Shown here: positions 19,872 to 30,749 of the stretch, piece after piece
Position numbering within the stretch: the stretch's first letter is position 1
Layout of the letters: the number at the start of each line of letters is the position of its first letter
From: Phytophthora colocasiae
Lineage: Eukaryota > Oomycota > Peronosporomycetes > Peronosporales > Peronosporaceae
Direction of reading: 5' to 3'
Length of the DNA stretch: 64,000 nucleotides
Assembly: GCA_018806915.1 (NCBI GenBank)
Contig: JAGKQI010000105.1
Coordinates: 1,550,001 to 1,614,000 of the forward strand
The notes under the pieces: model-generated
Databases searched by the model: none
Told to the model about the DNA's origin: nothing
Seen by the model: the letters and a program-made list of their open reading frames with translations, nothing else
Made by a program: the position numbers and the translations under genes

Positions 19872-19887
19872 ACTCATTTGCAATTTT
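19872..19887 (+). promoter_or_regulatory. Oomycete core promoter (Inr + FPR)
   Basis: ACTCATTTGCAATTTT: initiator TCATTTG with flanking CAATTT. It lies 18 bp before the next gene's ATG (19906) and only 60 bp after the previous stop, so the 5' UTR must be very short. Confidence 0.7.
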
Positions 19888-19905
19888 TGTTACTTCAGTG
19901 CTAAA

Positions 19906-21354
19906 ATGGTGTCGGAGTCGAGACAGGAAGCATGGGAGAAGTGGTGGCACACGACCAAGAGCGGTAGCATCAGTACGTACGTGTCCATCGTGCTCTTCTT
20001 CCTCTCCACTGTGCTGGCCAACCCCATCGCGCGGTGCTTGTTCTGGAGCGTCCGTAAAGCTTGTCCTAAAAAATGGATGTACGTCATAAATAACTTAAAA
20101 CAATTGTCATATTTTTACTTATGAAACATTGTAGATGGCCAGATGACGCTCGGGTGATGATGATGTGGCAAACGGCACTTATATGTCGAGTTGGACTATT
20201 GTGGATCGCCATTTTGGTCTCGAGATTGTCTTTGCTGCTGTACGATTGGCCGGCTTGGGTGTTCGGACTTTGTTTTATTGTCTGGATGGACGCTGGAGGA
20301 AATGTACTGCGACAAGTTATTGTACGCAAAGGTGTGGTGGGCTACAAGAAGGACGAAAAGGCCGGCAGGATGACGCTACTGTACGAAGGGAGCACTTTGG
20401 CCAAGATGTTGCTGCTCGTGTTGATTGTCTACACGTACTATGTGGGTCCTCAGATTGAGGACTCGAGCGAATTAAGGCTGCTCTTCTCTGTGGGTTTCTT
20501 CGTTTCTATTGCATTAGCTGCACTACCATTGGTACGAACTGTTTTTGATATGTTGTTTTGCATTTTTCTCTTATGGTTTTGTGTTGTTGTATGGCTGGCA
20601 GCTACGCAACGTCATGGGAGCACACTATATGTTTTTGGCCAATATGTTACACTTGGACTCGAGAATCTACCTGCACGGCTCGAGGAAAGGGAATATCTGC
20701 GATGCACCACTTGGTTTCATTGTACTAGCGACTCCAGACAACACCAAGACGTTTATTCCTGCTGGTGGCACAGTCAGCAATACAACAGAAGTGTTCCACA
20801 AATTTTTATGGCCACTTCGACTGGATGTGCGCCTTCCTGCTGACATCCCGGCCAAGAGAGTACGCGAGTTCGTTCAGGACATGGATCAACTGCTGTTCTG
20901 GGACCCCGTCGTCATCCTTGCAGCTGACGGAACAGCTACTTTAGGGGCGGAGGGAGCTTCCTCCTTCCTGGATGCATCGACACCACGTGAAAGTACTAGT
21001 GCTCGAGGTCACGCAGTCACAGAAACAGCTTCGAAGCTGCTGTTTGACGAGAACCGACAGGAGGAAGAGAGGATCATACAGCGGGCAAGAGGCAATGAAG
21101 GCTATGTAGCGCTGGAGCTCAACAGGCGGTGGGTAGTTCAGTTCCGCACGTTCGTTCAGGCAACACAGAAGACGCACTTCCGTCAAACTCGAGCTGCTGT
21201 GAGTCTTGAAAGCCTTTTTACTTAAATTGTTGTCTCTGCTGACTGTTTTTACTGTGCACAGTACATTGAAGCCATCACGAAGTTGATGGAGAAACAAGGA
21301 GCAGCCTTTGGATTGCGAGCTGCAGTTCTTGAACTTCAATCGGAAGCGGATTGA
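19906..21354 (+). CDS. Polytopic membrane protein, possibly MscS-like, 4 exons
   Basis: Exons 19906..20078, 20135..20531, 20602..21198 and 21262..21354 give 419 aa with GT-AG introns of 56-70 bp. At least five hydrophobic segments lie in the first 200 residues (TYVSIVLFFLSTVLA; TALICRVGLLWIAILVSRL; WVFGLCFIVW; MLLLVLIVYTYYV; LLFSVGFFVSIALAALP). A soluble C-terminal half follows. The segment with PLGFIVLATPDNTKTFIPAGG then LRLDVRLPADIPAKRVREFV resembles the beta domain of MscS-type mechanosensitive channels, but this is a pattern judgement only. The last exon is a short helical tail. The stop is 5 bp from the stop of the convergent HPS3 gene. Confidence 0.65.
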
Positions 21355-21359
21355 GTCAG

Positions 21360-24300
21360 CTATCCGCCAACGGCACTCATGACCCGACTATCTCTCTGCT
21401 TTTCGCGCACTTGATCCAACCGCATACTGACCTCTATCGTTGAAATATAAAGCGCAAGATCTCCGTCGTCAGGAAGAACCTGCAGAAGATCTTCGGGGCT
21501 AAGTGTCAAACAAACGTGGTTGAGAATATTTTCCAGGATCACGCTTTCGTCCTGGGAAGAGCCGTCATCCATCTACAAGGCAGAAAATGGGGTGAGTTAA
21601 TGGGGGAAACCGCATTATCACGATCAATTAACCACACGTACCTCCGCCCTCACGGTCTCAGATATAGAAGAGAGAGTGCTGATCAAGAAGCGCCATTCGT
21701 CCAAGGTGACACAGAAACTTTTCCCGTATGGCAAGAACAAATTCACGAAGTCGGCGCGCTGGGTGATGAGCTTTAATCCATCCACAGTCCTGTACACATA
21801 AACACTCAATCATTAGCGAAGACGGAAGAAACGGCAAGACAAGGCTACATACCTGGACACGCGGGGCAGTGTTAAGAGAACAACCAGTGCAGCCAAATCG
21901 TTCTCAAGTTGCCACGGCCCTCGATCCGCATCGAAAACTTCGTACACTGACAACACATCATGAGGACGAATCAACTCTTTCTCGTGCAGCAGTCCCAGAG
22001 CTTGGTAGAAAAGAAACGTGAGTGTTCTGCGCAGTCTTGGTGACTCGGGCAGACAGCGCTTCGCCAAGTATTCTTGCACCCAGTCCGGAAGCAAGTAATG
22101 GGAAGTTGATTCTGAGATCAATGGCTCGAATAAATCACACACCGTTGTCTTCACTCGACCATCTTCATCGTTGCTCTCCAGTCGAGGAAAGCAGGAGCTC
22201 AGCTTTACACACAAACGCGTCAACTCGGCTGCGACTGCTGCCTTCGCTCGCTGTAGATCTTCTTCGTCATCTTGAACTTCCTCCTTTTCTGCCAACTGCT
22301 CCAGCGTCGGGAACATATGCAGCACAAACACGAGGAAGCGGAGCACCAATGCTTGGTCAGGAACAAAAGCGACATCTGCAGTCGAAGAGGAACCGCTTGA
22401 TGCAATTCTCGTAGCTGATGGGGCTGCGGCATCACCGATCGAGTTCAAGCAAAATAATAACGTCGACTGGATCGTTTCTTGCCGACCGATTGCCATGTTG
22501 AAGATGCGCTCCAAGATGTCCAGGTACTTAGACGGAGACTTCTCCAGCAGAGCTTGTGTGAGTTTGGAACTGGAGAAACGTCTTTGAAAACCAGGCGCAT
22601 TCTCAACCTCTTGAACAAGAAGATCTGGATGAGTCACGGTTAAGTGGACCAGTGCATCGACGTGATTCTCCAGAAGATCGTCCACCAACTCAAGCATTGA
22701 AGTGTACGAACATAGAAGCGAGAGATCTTGACTTGAGGTCCCCTCTGACGCTGCAAGGGCATCCCAGTCACCCTTAGGGAACACAGCGGCGCGTAGCGTG
22801 AGCACAAGGCGAGCGATTTTGACGAGGACACTGTGGCTGGAAGATTCCTCCAGTTTCTCCAATGCAAACGCGACGTCTTCCAGCGTCCACTTCAACGACG
22901 AGTCTACGATTAGCCGAGAAAGTTGCTCCGGGAAGTATTTGCCGTAGTGCAACAGCACGATCCTCGTGAACTTAGCGTCGCCTGGGCTTCCATCCTGCGC
23001 TAGTTCAGGGGAGCAGATGTCGGCAAGAGATTGAGGGGGCGGGAAGACAAATGCTTCCAAATACTTTCCAGTCGCTGCGATCACCTCCGATCGATCGATA
23101 GTCCCTACAAGAGCCTGGAGCCGATGCATCACCTCAATTGATGGGACGTTGGAAGCCACAAACAGAAGAGCAGCTCGCTCTAAGTTGCGATGATGCTCTG
23201 ACATAAAGACAGCGGCGAGATCTGCTGCGCATTCCCTTGCAAGACGGTCGTACAATTTGGTTTCGAGCTCAAGGGCCAACTTCTCTTTCCGATCTGATAT
23301 GGAGGCTGCAACCTCCTTGCGAATAGCTTCATTGCTGATAGCGAGACGGAGCAGGTCGTAACCCACATCAGCGCGGTATCGGTACAAAGAGAACAAGCTC
23401 AGCAGCAAGTCAATCTGGAATGGTTTCATCTCTTCGTCAGTGGATAATACTCCCTGACGCACGTAGGAGAAGATTAGAGATGGCGGGCTCTGCTGGAAAA
23501 TCGTGATGCTGCGCTGGAATGAACCCTGTTCAAAGTCCAGAGGTGGACGCATTTCAAACTCCCCAACAGGGAGACGCTCGGCCGCAGCTAAACTCGCCAC
23601 ATGCACGAGATCATTTGGCCTCTGATCCGCCAAGGACTTGACTTGAGGGAGTAAAATGACATACGAGTCAAGAGCTGCTAGCTGGGACACTGGAGACGAA
23701 ATGGGCTGCGTGCAAAGCAACTGCGGCTGAGAAGGTTGAGGCACGAGCGACTTGCTAAGTGCCCGGCTAGCTGCAACATAGTGACACGGACTCCAAATGG
23801 ACCACACTTGTAACCCCGAGAGCGTCGCAACAAAGAGGAACGAACTGTTGGCTGTGATGCTGGTAACGGCCGATGTGAAGTTGTAGTGCATCACGACACG
23901 TCCAGATTCCGTCGAACTGTCCTCGTCTTCCTCTTCCTCCACACTTGTGAACGATTCTCGACTCTGTCCAACAACAACTTTCCCCACTTTGATCGGTTTA
24001 TGCATCCCTCTGGACCTGGTTCTCTCTCCTTTGCCCAACACCTTCTTAGACATTTTCTTCCTCGTCGAATCCACTTCTTCCGACAAAAAGTAGTACAGAA
24101 ACGCGTGCTTCTCTGTTGCCACTAGAAGACGTGTGTAACTTCTTGTCTCGACGCAAACTCTGTTGTCAATGGTCTCAGGCAGGAACTTAAGCGAATGAAC
24201 TCTGTGGTTCGGCGGTAAAAATCTCTGCAGTAGCACGCTCACATCATTTTCCCCAATAAAGTACGACATGGCCTGGTTGGTGCGAATATCCTGGCTTTTA

Positions 24301-25220
24301 ACAAGTCCAGCAAGATTCCAGACTTCCTGCTGAGCCTCGTTGCGTCCAAGCACCATCGGGATCTGCTCCTGTTCGTCAAAGATCCGTTGCTCATCCTGTT
24401 CTCGTCGTGTATCTGCTTCCATTGTACTGTAGGCTGAGCAGGATACCGGAACCTCTACGAACGCGTTTAAGTCTTCCAAACTCGATATCTTCACACAGTG
24501 AGCCGAGTCGTCAGGTACAACACTTCCTTCTTCCTGTTTCGTCGTCCATTCTTCCAGTTGTGTCGTTTTGTCCAGCCCTGCATCCACTTTTGGTGCTTCT
24601 TCCACATCTTTAGAGCTTCTAACGTGGATCTCCATGACTCGAACCTCTGTCTGAGAGGCAAAAGCCACATAAACTCCATGGATAGCCACGTATTCGACCT
24701 GCATGAAGGCGTGACGCTGTGTCATATCCACTTTAAGCTCCATAACATGCTCAAAGAAGCCGTGACTGCACTGCCAGATGTTAAGTACCGTACCCATTGC
24801 CACTACTACACGACCTGTGAAGCTGCAGACAGCTACACAGTCCGCTTTGCGGTTAGAAGACGGATTCTCTAGTACCCCCAGGGGTAATGTGTACCCTCGA
24901 ACCATTTTCCGCTCTCTCCAGTCGTGATAAACGCACAGAAACGTCTCCGCGTCTTCATCATCATCATCTCCTTTAACATCACTCTCTAGCGTCACTAAAC
25001 TGTCCGAGAAGCTCGTGTAGTGCAACGTGTACACTCGACTGTGAATAGATGAGAATTCGTGCAGAAGCGCCGAACAGGAGGCTGCAAACACGCGGATCAC
25101 GCCTTCACGTCCATTAGCTACAGCGAACGTAGCGTCTGCGGTAGTGCGGGAGGCGCTGGCGAGCGTCTGCGCGTCGTCTGCAGCCCCCAACGCCAGAGAT
25201 CGCACGAATAGCGACTCCAT
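21360..25220 (-). CDS. HPS3: HPS3-like subunit of BLOC-2, 3 exons
   Basis: Exons 21853..25220, 21642..21789 and 21360..21572 (minus strand) give 1,242 aa; introns are GTATGT...GTACAG and GTACGT...TTGTAG. Start is the first ATG (MESLFVRSLALGA); the longer frame upstream lacks an ATG. The N-terminal ~400 residues follow the HPS3 beta-propeller pattern (ANGREGVIRVFA, ETFLCVYHDWRERK, VAVCSFTGRVVVAMGTVLNI, VEYVAIHGVYVAFAS). The remainder is an alpha-solenoid. BLOC-2 directs cargo to lysosome-related organelles together with Rab32/38. Slightly longer than animal HPS3 (about 1,000 aa) because of acidic and serine-rich loops. Confidence 0.7.
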
Positions 25221-25262
25221 GTGCGATAAGATCAGTTCAACGAGTTGTGTATGCAACACCAA

Positions 25263-26234
25263 TCAATGAGGATAATGCATATTTTTTTTAATATCATGTT
25301 ATTTAGCAGGTAATATGGTACTGAAGTAAGTTAAAAGTGTTTATACATGTACTGGTCGTAGTGAGTCGACCAAAGTTGTGAGAAGGAGACAGAACTGGTG
25401 AATTTGAATAGTCATTTCCAAGTGCTGAAGAGAACAAAAGAAGACGGACGATAGGCTGCCTATCATACCAGGTAGGAATAGTTGGAATCCTGTTGATTAC
25501 CATTTGCATTCCTCCTTATGCTTTTGTGTGTATGTGTGTGTGTGTGTGACAAAATGCAAATGAAGGTAATATCTTTTTTGCAATGTGTATGGACGAACGC
25601 GAAGGTGCGGTTGAGGTGCTGTCGACTGTCGACGTCGTGACAAGGCGTCAGGACTATGCGGATCCCTTTGCAAGGACGGTTAATCGTCGACTTGAGAAAT
25701 AACGGTCGAAAATGCACATTGGTAACGCAGGAGTTTCATTAGCGCGATTGACTTCTAAGCGGTTAGCTTCGCATGGTTGACACACCCTGGTTGTCGGGAT
25801 ATGATGTGTCGATGGGAGACCGTCAAAGTTTGAGGCCCTTGACCTTGATGCCACGTAAAGGCTCGGCGTGGAATGCCTTGTGGCCTCAAAGATCACCAAG
25901 CAGCGACGACCCAAAAGAAAGTTTTTCGCCCTCCACGGCTGTGTACGATTCCTGGTTGGCGAGTTTCTTCGCGGCGAATCCCTACAAGGAATGCAGCCGT
26001 GGCGTGCGGAGCTTCTGAATCCTCGACGCACTGTCTCGTCAGCCCATGTTGTTCGTTGTGGGGCAGACCAAAGTGTGGTCAGCTCTTGTCAAACACTGGG
26101 AAGCGTGCGTCAGTCTTTGCTGGCAACAGTCGAAAACGGCGCAATCGGATAACCGTTGCTCCTATCCTGTATCTTACGTCGCGTTCTCTTTTGATCACTT
26201 CAATACCAGCTTACGATCGTTCAGAACCAAAAGA
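25263..26234. other. Intergenic region with a GT microsatellite
   Basis: Upstream of both HPS3 (minus) and the C2-like gene (plus). Contains a TG/GT run at about 25525-25548. Overlapping open frames at 25773-26150 show no conserved feature. No promoter consensus found. Confidence 0.5.
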
Positions 26235-27101
26235 ATGCCGAACGCTAATTCTCCTCAGGAAACAGACCCGCAGGTGTTGCCTCTTGAGAAGAAGACGCCA
26301 CTGCTACCATCGCTTAACGCCCGCGTTCAGCTCGCGACGTGTGCATCGATGACCAAGAGCTTCTTGGCCAAGGCGTTCCCATCACCACACACAAAGCTTT
26401 GGAGATTCCAGAGCAGTCCGACAGGTGTGGACGACCCGACCGAGGACAGTGAAGCTTCCGACGAACAGGACGACGAGGCTGCGCGTGGAGACATCTGCGA
26501 GATCATCGTGGTGGCTATTCAGAAGATCACGGATTCGGGCTGCGACGCGTCTGAAGAGCAGGATCGTGTGAGCACAATTGGTCCTGGCAGATTACAACAC
26601 AGGTCGTCTATGTGGGGCTCGGCCAAGTGGTCTCAGGGACAGTTGCAGTTGCCTCAACGCGTAGTCTGCTCCGTCCACAGCGGCGCAACGACCAAAGTGT
26701 CCGGTCAGCCTGAACGCGGCGACAACGAGTTCGTTTTCGACGAGAAGTTTGTCTTCGAGCGGCGAGAGAACGATGCACAGTACCATGAGGTGACCATCGA
26801 GGTATCGAGCGTCGCTCCTGGCTTCGGCAGGAAGCACCGCCTTGGCCAAGTTGCAGTGGACCTGGACGCCGCTTTCGCTGCACAATCGGCAGGTCCAATC
26901 TATCAACGCAATACTCTGACGACGACGGACGGCTCCGACTCGGACATTGAGCTCCACTACGTGCTTCACCGTCTGGAAGTGCAGAATGCGAAGGCTGCGG
27001 CCGCCTCACGCGTGCTCACTCGGTCAAGCACGAGCCTGAACGACGACGACGACATGGACGCCTGCGGGCAAATCTTCCCAGATTTATGGTATCTTTGCTA
27101 G
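26235..27101 (+). CDS. Hypothetical protein with a C2-like domain
   Basis: About 288 aa from MPNANSPQ (ATG 26235); an upstream in-frame extension to 26046 exists but looks non-coding. After a disordered acidic stretch (DDPTEDSEASDEQDDEA), the segment from DICEIIVVAIQKITDSG to ELHYVLHRLEVQ has alternating beta strands with FDEKFVFER, VTIEVSSVAP and LGQVAVDLD. This resembles C2 domains that bind membranes. Ca2+-coordinating aspartates are not obvious. The 3' end may be spliced: GTATCT follows DLW at 27087, so the last residues are uncertain. Confidence 0.5.
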   Translation: MPNANSPQETDPQVLPLEKKTPLLPSLNARVQLATCASMTKSFLAKAFPSPHTKLWRFQSSPTGVDDPTEDSEASDEQDDEAARGDICEIIVVAIQKITDSGCDASEEQDRVSTIGPGRLQHRSSMWGSAKWSQGQLQLPQRVVCSVHSGATTKVSGQPERGDNEFVFDEKFVFERRENDAQYHEVTIEVSSVAPGFGRKHRLGQVAVDLDAAFAAQSAGPIYQRNTLTTTDGSDSDIELHYVLHRLEVQNAKAAAASRVLTRSSTSLNDDDDMDACGQIFPDLWYLC

Positions 27102-27729
27102 GGTCGTTGCATGTAGCAGACATCAAGGCAGCTCGTAAGTAAAAGTGAAAGGAAGGAGAAAAAGCTCCAGCTAATATCATGCAGTTCTCCCAAACCAAGT
27201 TCGATTACGAGCCACAACGAACGAAGAAGCGATCAGGATATCCGTGCTTGAAGCAGAGGATAACCGATACCAATTGTTAGTGTCACCACAAGTGTCATGA
27301 CGTAGAGATTTGCACGAATGAATTCCTATTTCTCTCGAGAGGTACATGTATGTATCAAATTGTATATGAAAAAGCCACCGAAACGTAAGAGTGACGTCCA
27401 CCTTGGCTCGGCTTTTACAAAGTTGACTGCGCCTTTGCTTGTGGATGCCAGGTGGCCGGGCCGCTACAGCTAATTCGCTGCAAGTTACTTGCAGTAACTT
27501 GCACTGGTCGTGGTGTTGCTTTTGCGAGCCAGAAGTGACAATAACATCTGTATGGAATACTGAAACCAAGTAAAAAAACTGAATGTTTGGTGTGTGACAC
27601 ATGGCATAGAGCTGGTCGACAGGCTAACTAACCTCAGCAGCTCCATAGTCGTTCCTGTTCTATCAAGCAGCAAAGCAAAACGCCACGGAACTTTGACACT
27701 GCTGCACCCGTCGATCTTTCATCGTCACA
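27102..27729. other. Intergenic region
   Basis: No gene recognised. A minus-strand frame at 27177-27602 has no conserved pattern and is judged spurious. Confidence 0.45.
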
Positions 27730-28908
27730 ATGGCGTTCCGCCGCGTCCCGCCAAAGGAGGAGGAAGAGTCGTCCTTCTCTTCAACATCCACAATGGACTC
27801 GGACTATGAAATCCCGGTAGCTCTTCAGCGACTGCACGTATGGAGCAATGAACGCGTGTCTACCAAGGTATCCCAGGCGCTAAGCAGCATGAATACAATC
27901 CGCGAGAGTGAGTCAATGCGCTTCAGTATGGTCACGGCTAACAAGTGGAAGAAGATGGGTTATCACCCGTACAAGCCCGACGCCTCGGGTTACACAGCTC
28001 TACACCGCTCCGCCAAACGCGGAGACGAAGCTGTTGTGGCTTCGCTACTCGCAATGTACGATGGCAAGGCCATTGACTTGGCTTCTATCAAGTCGCACAA
28101 ACAACAGCAGATTGCATTGCACATTGCAGCCAAGTACGGCAACCTGGAGGCTGTGCGACTTCTGGCTGAACCGGAATTCCGGGTGCTTGTCAATATGCCT
28201 GATCGTAATGGAAACACACCATTGCACTTTGCTGCTACGTGCTCAGCACCATCGGCGTCAGATGTAGTGGCGCTGCTGCTGCTACGAGGTGCGGACCCGA
28301 CGATTAAGAGCAATCGCGACGTCTTCCCGATCATAGCACACGTGCTCACGGCACAGAACGACGACCCGGAGATCGTGCAGTTGCTCATGAAGAATGGCAG
28401 CGACCCCAACACAATCGACGCGGCTGGAAATACGGTGCTGCATATTGCTGTATCCCAAGGACTGTGGAAGGTGGCGGCAGCGTTGGTAAGAGAACATGCG
28501 GGAATGACGATCCGGAACAACCAAGGCGTGATGGTTCTGGATATTCTATCGCCGCCGCAACTGGCGTGGCTGGCCAAGTTCATCGTACACCCACCAGAAT
28601 GGGTACCTTACGAAACTCAACGCTCGTGCATGGTGTGTTCGCGCAAGTTTGGACTGCTGGTTCGACGTCACCACTGCCGACTGTGCGGCCGTATTTGCTG
28701 TGGCCCGTGCTCCAAGTATAAGCGCCGTCTCCCTTTTACCGATATGTCCGTCAAGCCGACAAGTAAAGGCCGCAACGAAATGATGAAGGTCTGCAGCACG
28801 TGCATTACTGTACGCGAAGTTGCCAATGAGGACTTATCGTGGGCGAGTACACAGGCGGATCGATTGATAGCGAGCGATGCTATTATCGATTATGACGATG
28901 ATTATTAG
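27730..28908 (+). CDS. Ankyrin-repeat FYVE zinc-finger protein
   Basis: 392 aa, single exon. Ankyrin repeats occupy about residues 80-275: SGYTALHRSAKRGDEAVVAS, QQIALHIAAKYGNLEAVRLL, NGNTPLHFAATCS and GNTVLHIAVSQGLWKVAAAL. A FYVE finger lies at about 290-370: WVPYE in place of WxxD, CMVC, the phosphoinositide-binding basic motif RRHHCRLCG, CCGPC and a final CSTC pair. FYVE domains bind PI3P on endosomes. FYVE proteins with ankyrin or START domains are very numerous in oomycetes. The altered WxxD motif may weaken lipid binding. Confidence 0.92.
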   Translation: MAFRRVPPKEEEESSFSSTSTMDSDYEIPVALQRLHVWSNERVSTKVSQALSSMNTIRESESMRFSMVTANKWKKMGYHPYKPDASGYTALHRSAKRGDEAVVASLLAMYDGKAIDLASIKSHKQQQIALHIAAKYGNLEAVRLLAEPEFRVLVNMPDRNGNTPLHFAATCSAPSASDVVALLLLRGADPTIKSNRDVFPIIAHVLTAQNDDPEIVQLLMKNGSDPNTIDAAGNTVLHIAVSQGLWKVAAALVREHAGMTIRNNQGVMVLDILSPPQLAWLAKFIVHPPEWVPYETQRSCMVCSRKFGLLVRRHHCRLCGRICCGPCSKYKRRLPFTDMSVKPTSKGRNEMMKVCSTCITVREVANEDLSWASTQADRLIASDAIIDYDDDY

Positions 28909-29623
28909 CTCGTGGAGCAAGACGAAAGGAGCTTAGAGTCTCACTACGGGCGAAGACAGCGTCCAGCTAGCGAAGGAGGGATGGAACTTCCGTTTCGCAG
29001 TTGAATGCGTGCATTTCTTTAATCGTTGCGATCTCCGCTTTACTCCACGCAAATTGGATGTACCTTACCAACTAAACATTTCCTGGCCTTCATATCCTCT
29101 CAATTCAAGTATGAAATGACTTGCAATCCGTCTGCATTATCACTAAGTACCGGCAATGTCTTTTCAAGTTTACCAGCTACTTCACTGTTCAGTGACAACA
29201 CTGATGGAAAGCCATCAGATCTTTTTGACACGGAAGTAGCGCTTTTACGGCATTTCAACACCTGTTGCAGGACGTCAACTTCACTTTGGTGTTCGTAAAA
29301 GAGATGTGCTCTCTACACGTGTCTATCATCCCTGCCTTGATGCAACAACTTCAACGTCAAAACCAAGCAGCATTTACACAATCGATTCAACATTTTCAAT
29401 CCGTGCCTTGTTTTTCTCTTGGTTAAATCCTCCAGATCTGCTTTTGCAACGCCGGATTAATAGGCACGCTATATCCTCTCTCTTCTTCATTTTTCTGGTC
29501 CGTTTTTGATGCAACTCGCAACCGTCTACGCCTGGTACGCGCCGTGTGTGGGCAGCATCATCGGGCCTCCTTCTTTCATGCTACACAAACGCGATAAAAA
29601 GTCAGTACTGGCAAACAAAAACA
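28909..29623. other. Intergenic region
   Basis: 3' flank of two convergent genes. Short frames only; nothing recognised. Confidence 0.5.
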
Positions 29624-30749
29624 TCATGCACCACGGCAAGCGCACCTCTTGAAGTAGTAGTACAGGAAATCCGCCATCATCAGCATGTGGCCAATCTGCA
29701 CGAAAATGACCATGTAACCAACGTGCTGGCCCGCGTCCTTCTCGCCAAGCTCGTGGTACGACGAAAACCAGAACACGAGGTGCAGGAAGCTACCGAAGGC
29801 CAGAGCGTACACGAAGTGGGAAATGCACGACTCAACAGCGCCACCACCCTGTAAAACACAAGCAAACCAAGGTGAAAATCTACATCCAAGCTCTGAACTG
29901 CTACCGGTAGGTACGTACGCGCTTCTGGAACATGAAGAGCTGGGGTAGAATGGCAACGGCCTCAATGTACAGTGCGATCGTCCAGGCCACATCGGAGAAC
30001 CAGTTGCGGTTCAAGTTCGGGTGGATCAGCTAATACAAACAGCACACGAACTACGTCAGTGAGACTGTAACAGTAGAAGTAGCTGTAAAGTACACGTACC
30101 ATGCCGAAGAGCATGCAGGGCAGCAGAATGTAGAGGGCGCCGAGCTCCGTGGGCACGTGCAGCCATCCGAACGTGTCGTAACGCAGCTCATAGGTGGAGT
30201 TGAAGCGTGTGGTGACGAGGTAAATGACACCGCAGCATAGTGCGAGCGCCACGATCTCCAAGAACGTGTAGAGCCAGTCACCGCTTCGGTCGTAAGGCAG
30301 GTAGCCCTGGTAGCGCAGGATGGAGCTCAGACGGAAGAGGAACACGAACGCGTAGAGCTCCAGAGTCTTAAGCGACAGACCGGCCACTGATTTCTGCGAG
30401 AAGGCCTTGAAGATCAGGAAGGCGAAGCCAAAGGCACGCACGAACGAGCCCATGGTCTATAGGATCGACGCAACATTGAATTACGGTCAGAATTAGCTTG
30501 GAAAGCCTGGTTTTTCAGCGTAAAACGCTCACCATAAGGAAGGAGAAGTCGCCATCACTGAACAAGTGGTAGCAGAAGAACACGACGACCACAAAGGCCG
30601 ACCACAGCGCAATATTGCTCTTGTGCTGCGTCAGGAAGGCGCTAAAAAGCACAGAAAGTTAGGTTAAACTGTGAAGAATACAAAGGAAACAAAGGGAAAT
30701 GCTTCACATACGCTCCAGCCGACTTGTCCTTGCTAGAAAGGTCCATCAT
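29624..30749 (-). CDS. KDEL-receptor (ERD2) family protein, long form, 5 exons
   Basis: Exons (minus) 30712..30749, 30533..30641, 30100..30456, 29919..30029 and 29624..29848 give 279 aa; all four introns are GT-AG and the frame is continuous. Seven hydrophobic segments follow the ERD2 order: KSVAGLSLKTLELYAFVFLFR, GVIYLVTTRFNSTYE, DTFGWLHVP, IALYIEAVAILPQL and FLYYYFKR near the end. An extra N-terminal helix (ALWSAFVVVVFFCYHLF) makes it about 65 residues longer than classical receptors, like the ERD2-related long proteins of plants. It probably works in the Golgi-ER system; binding of HDEL/KDEL ligands is not certain for this subgroup. Confidence 0.82.

Noticed and set aside
25525..25548. TG microsatellite
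   Set aside because: Ordinary simple repeat with no sign of function.
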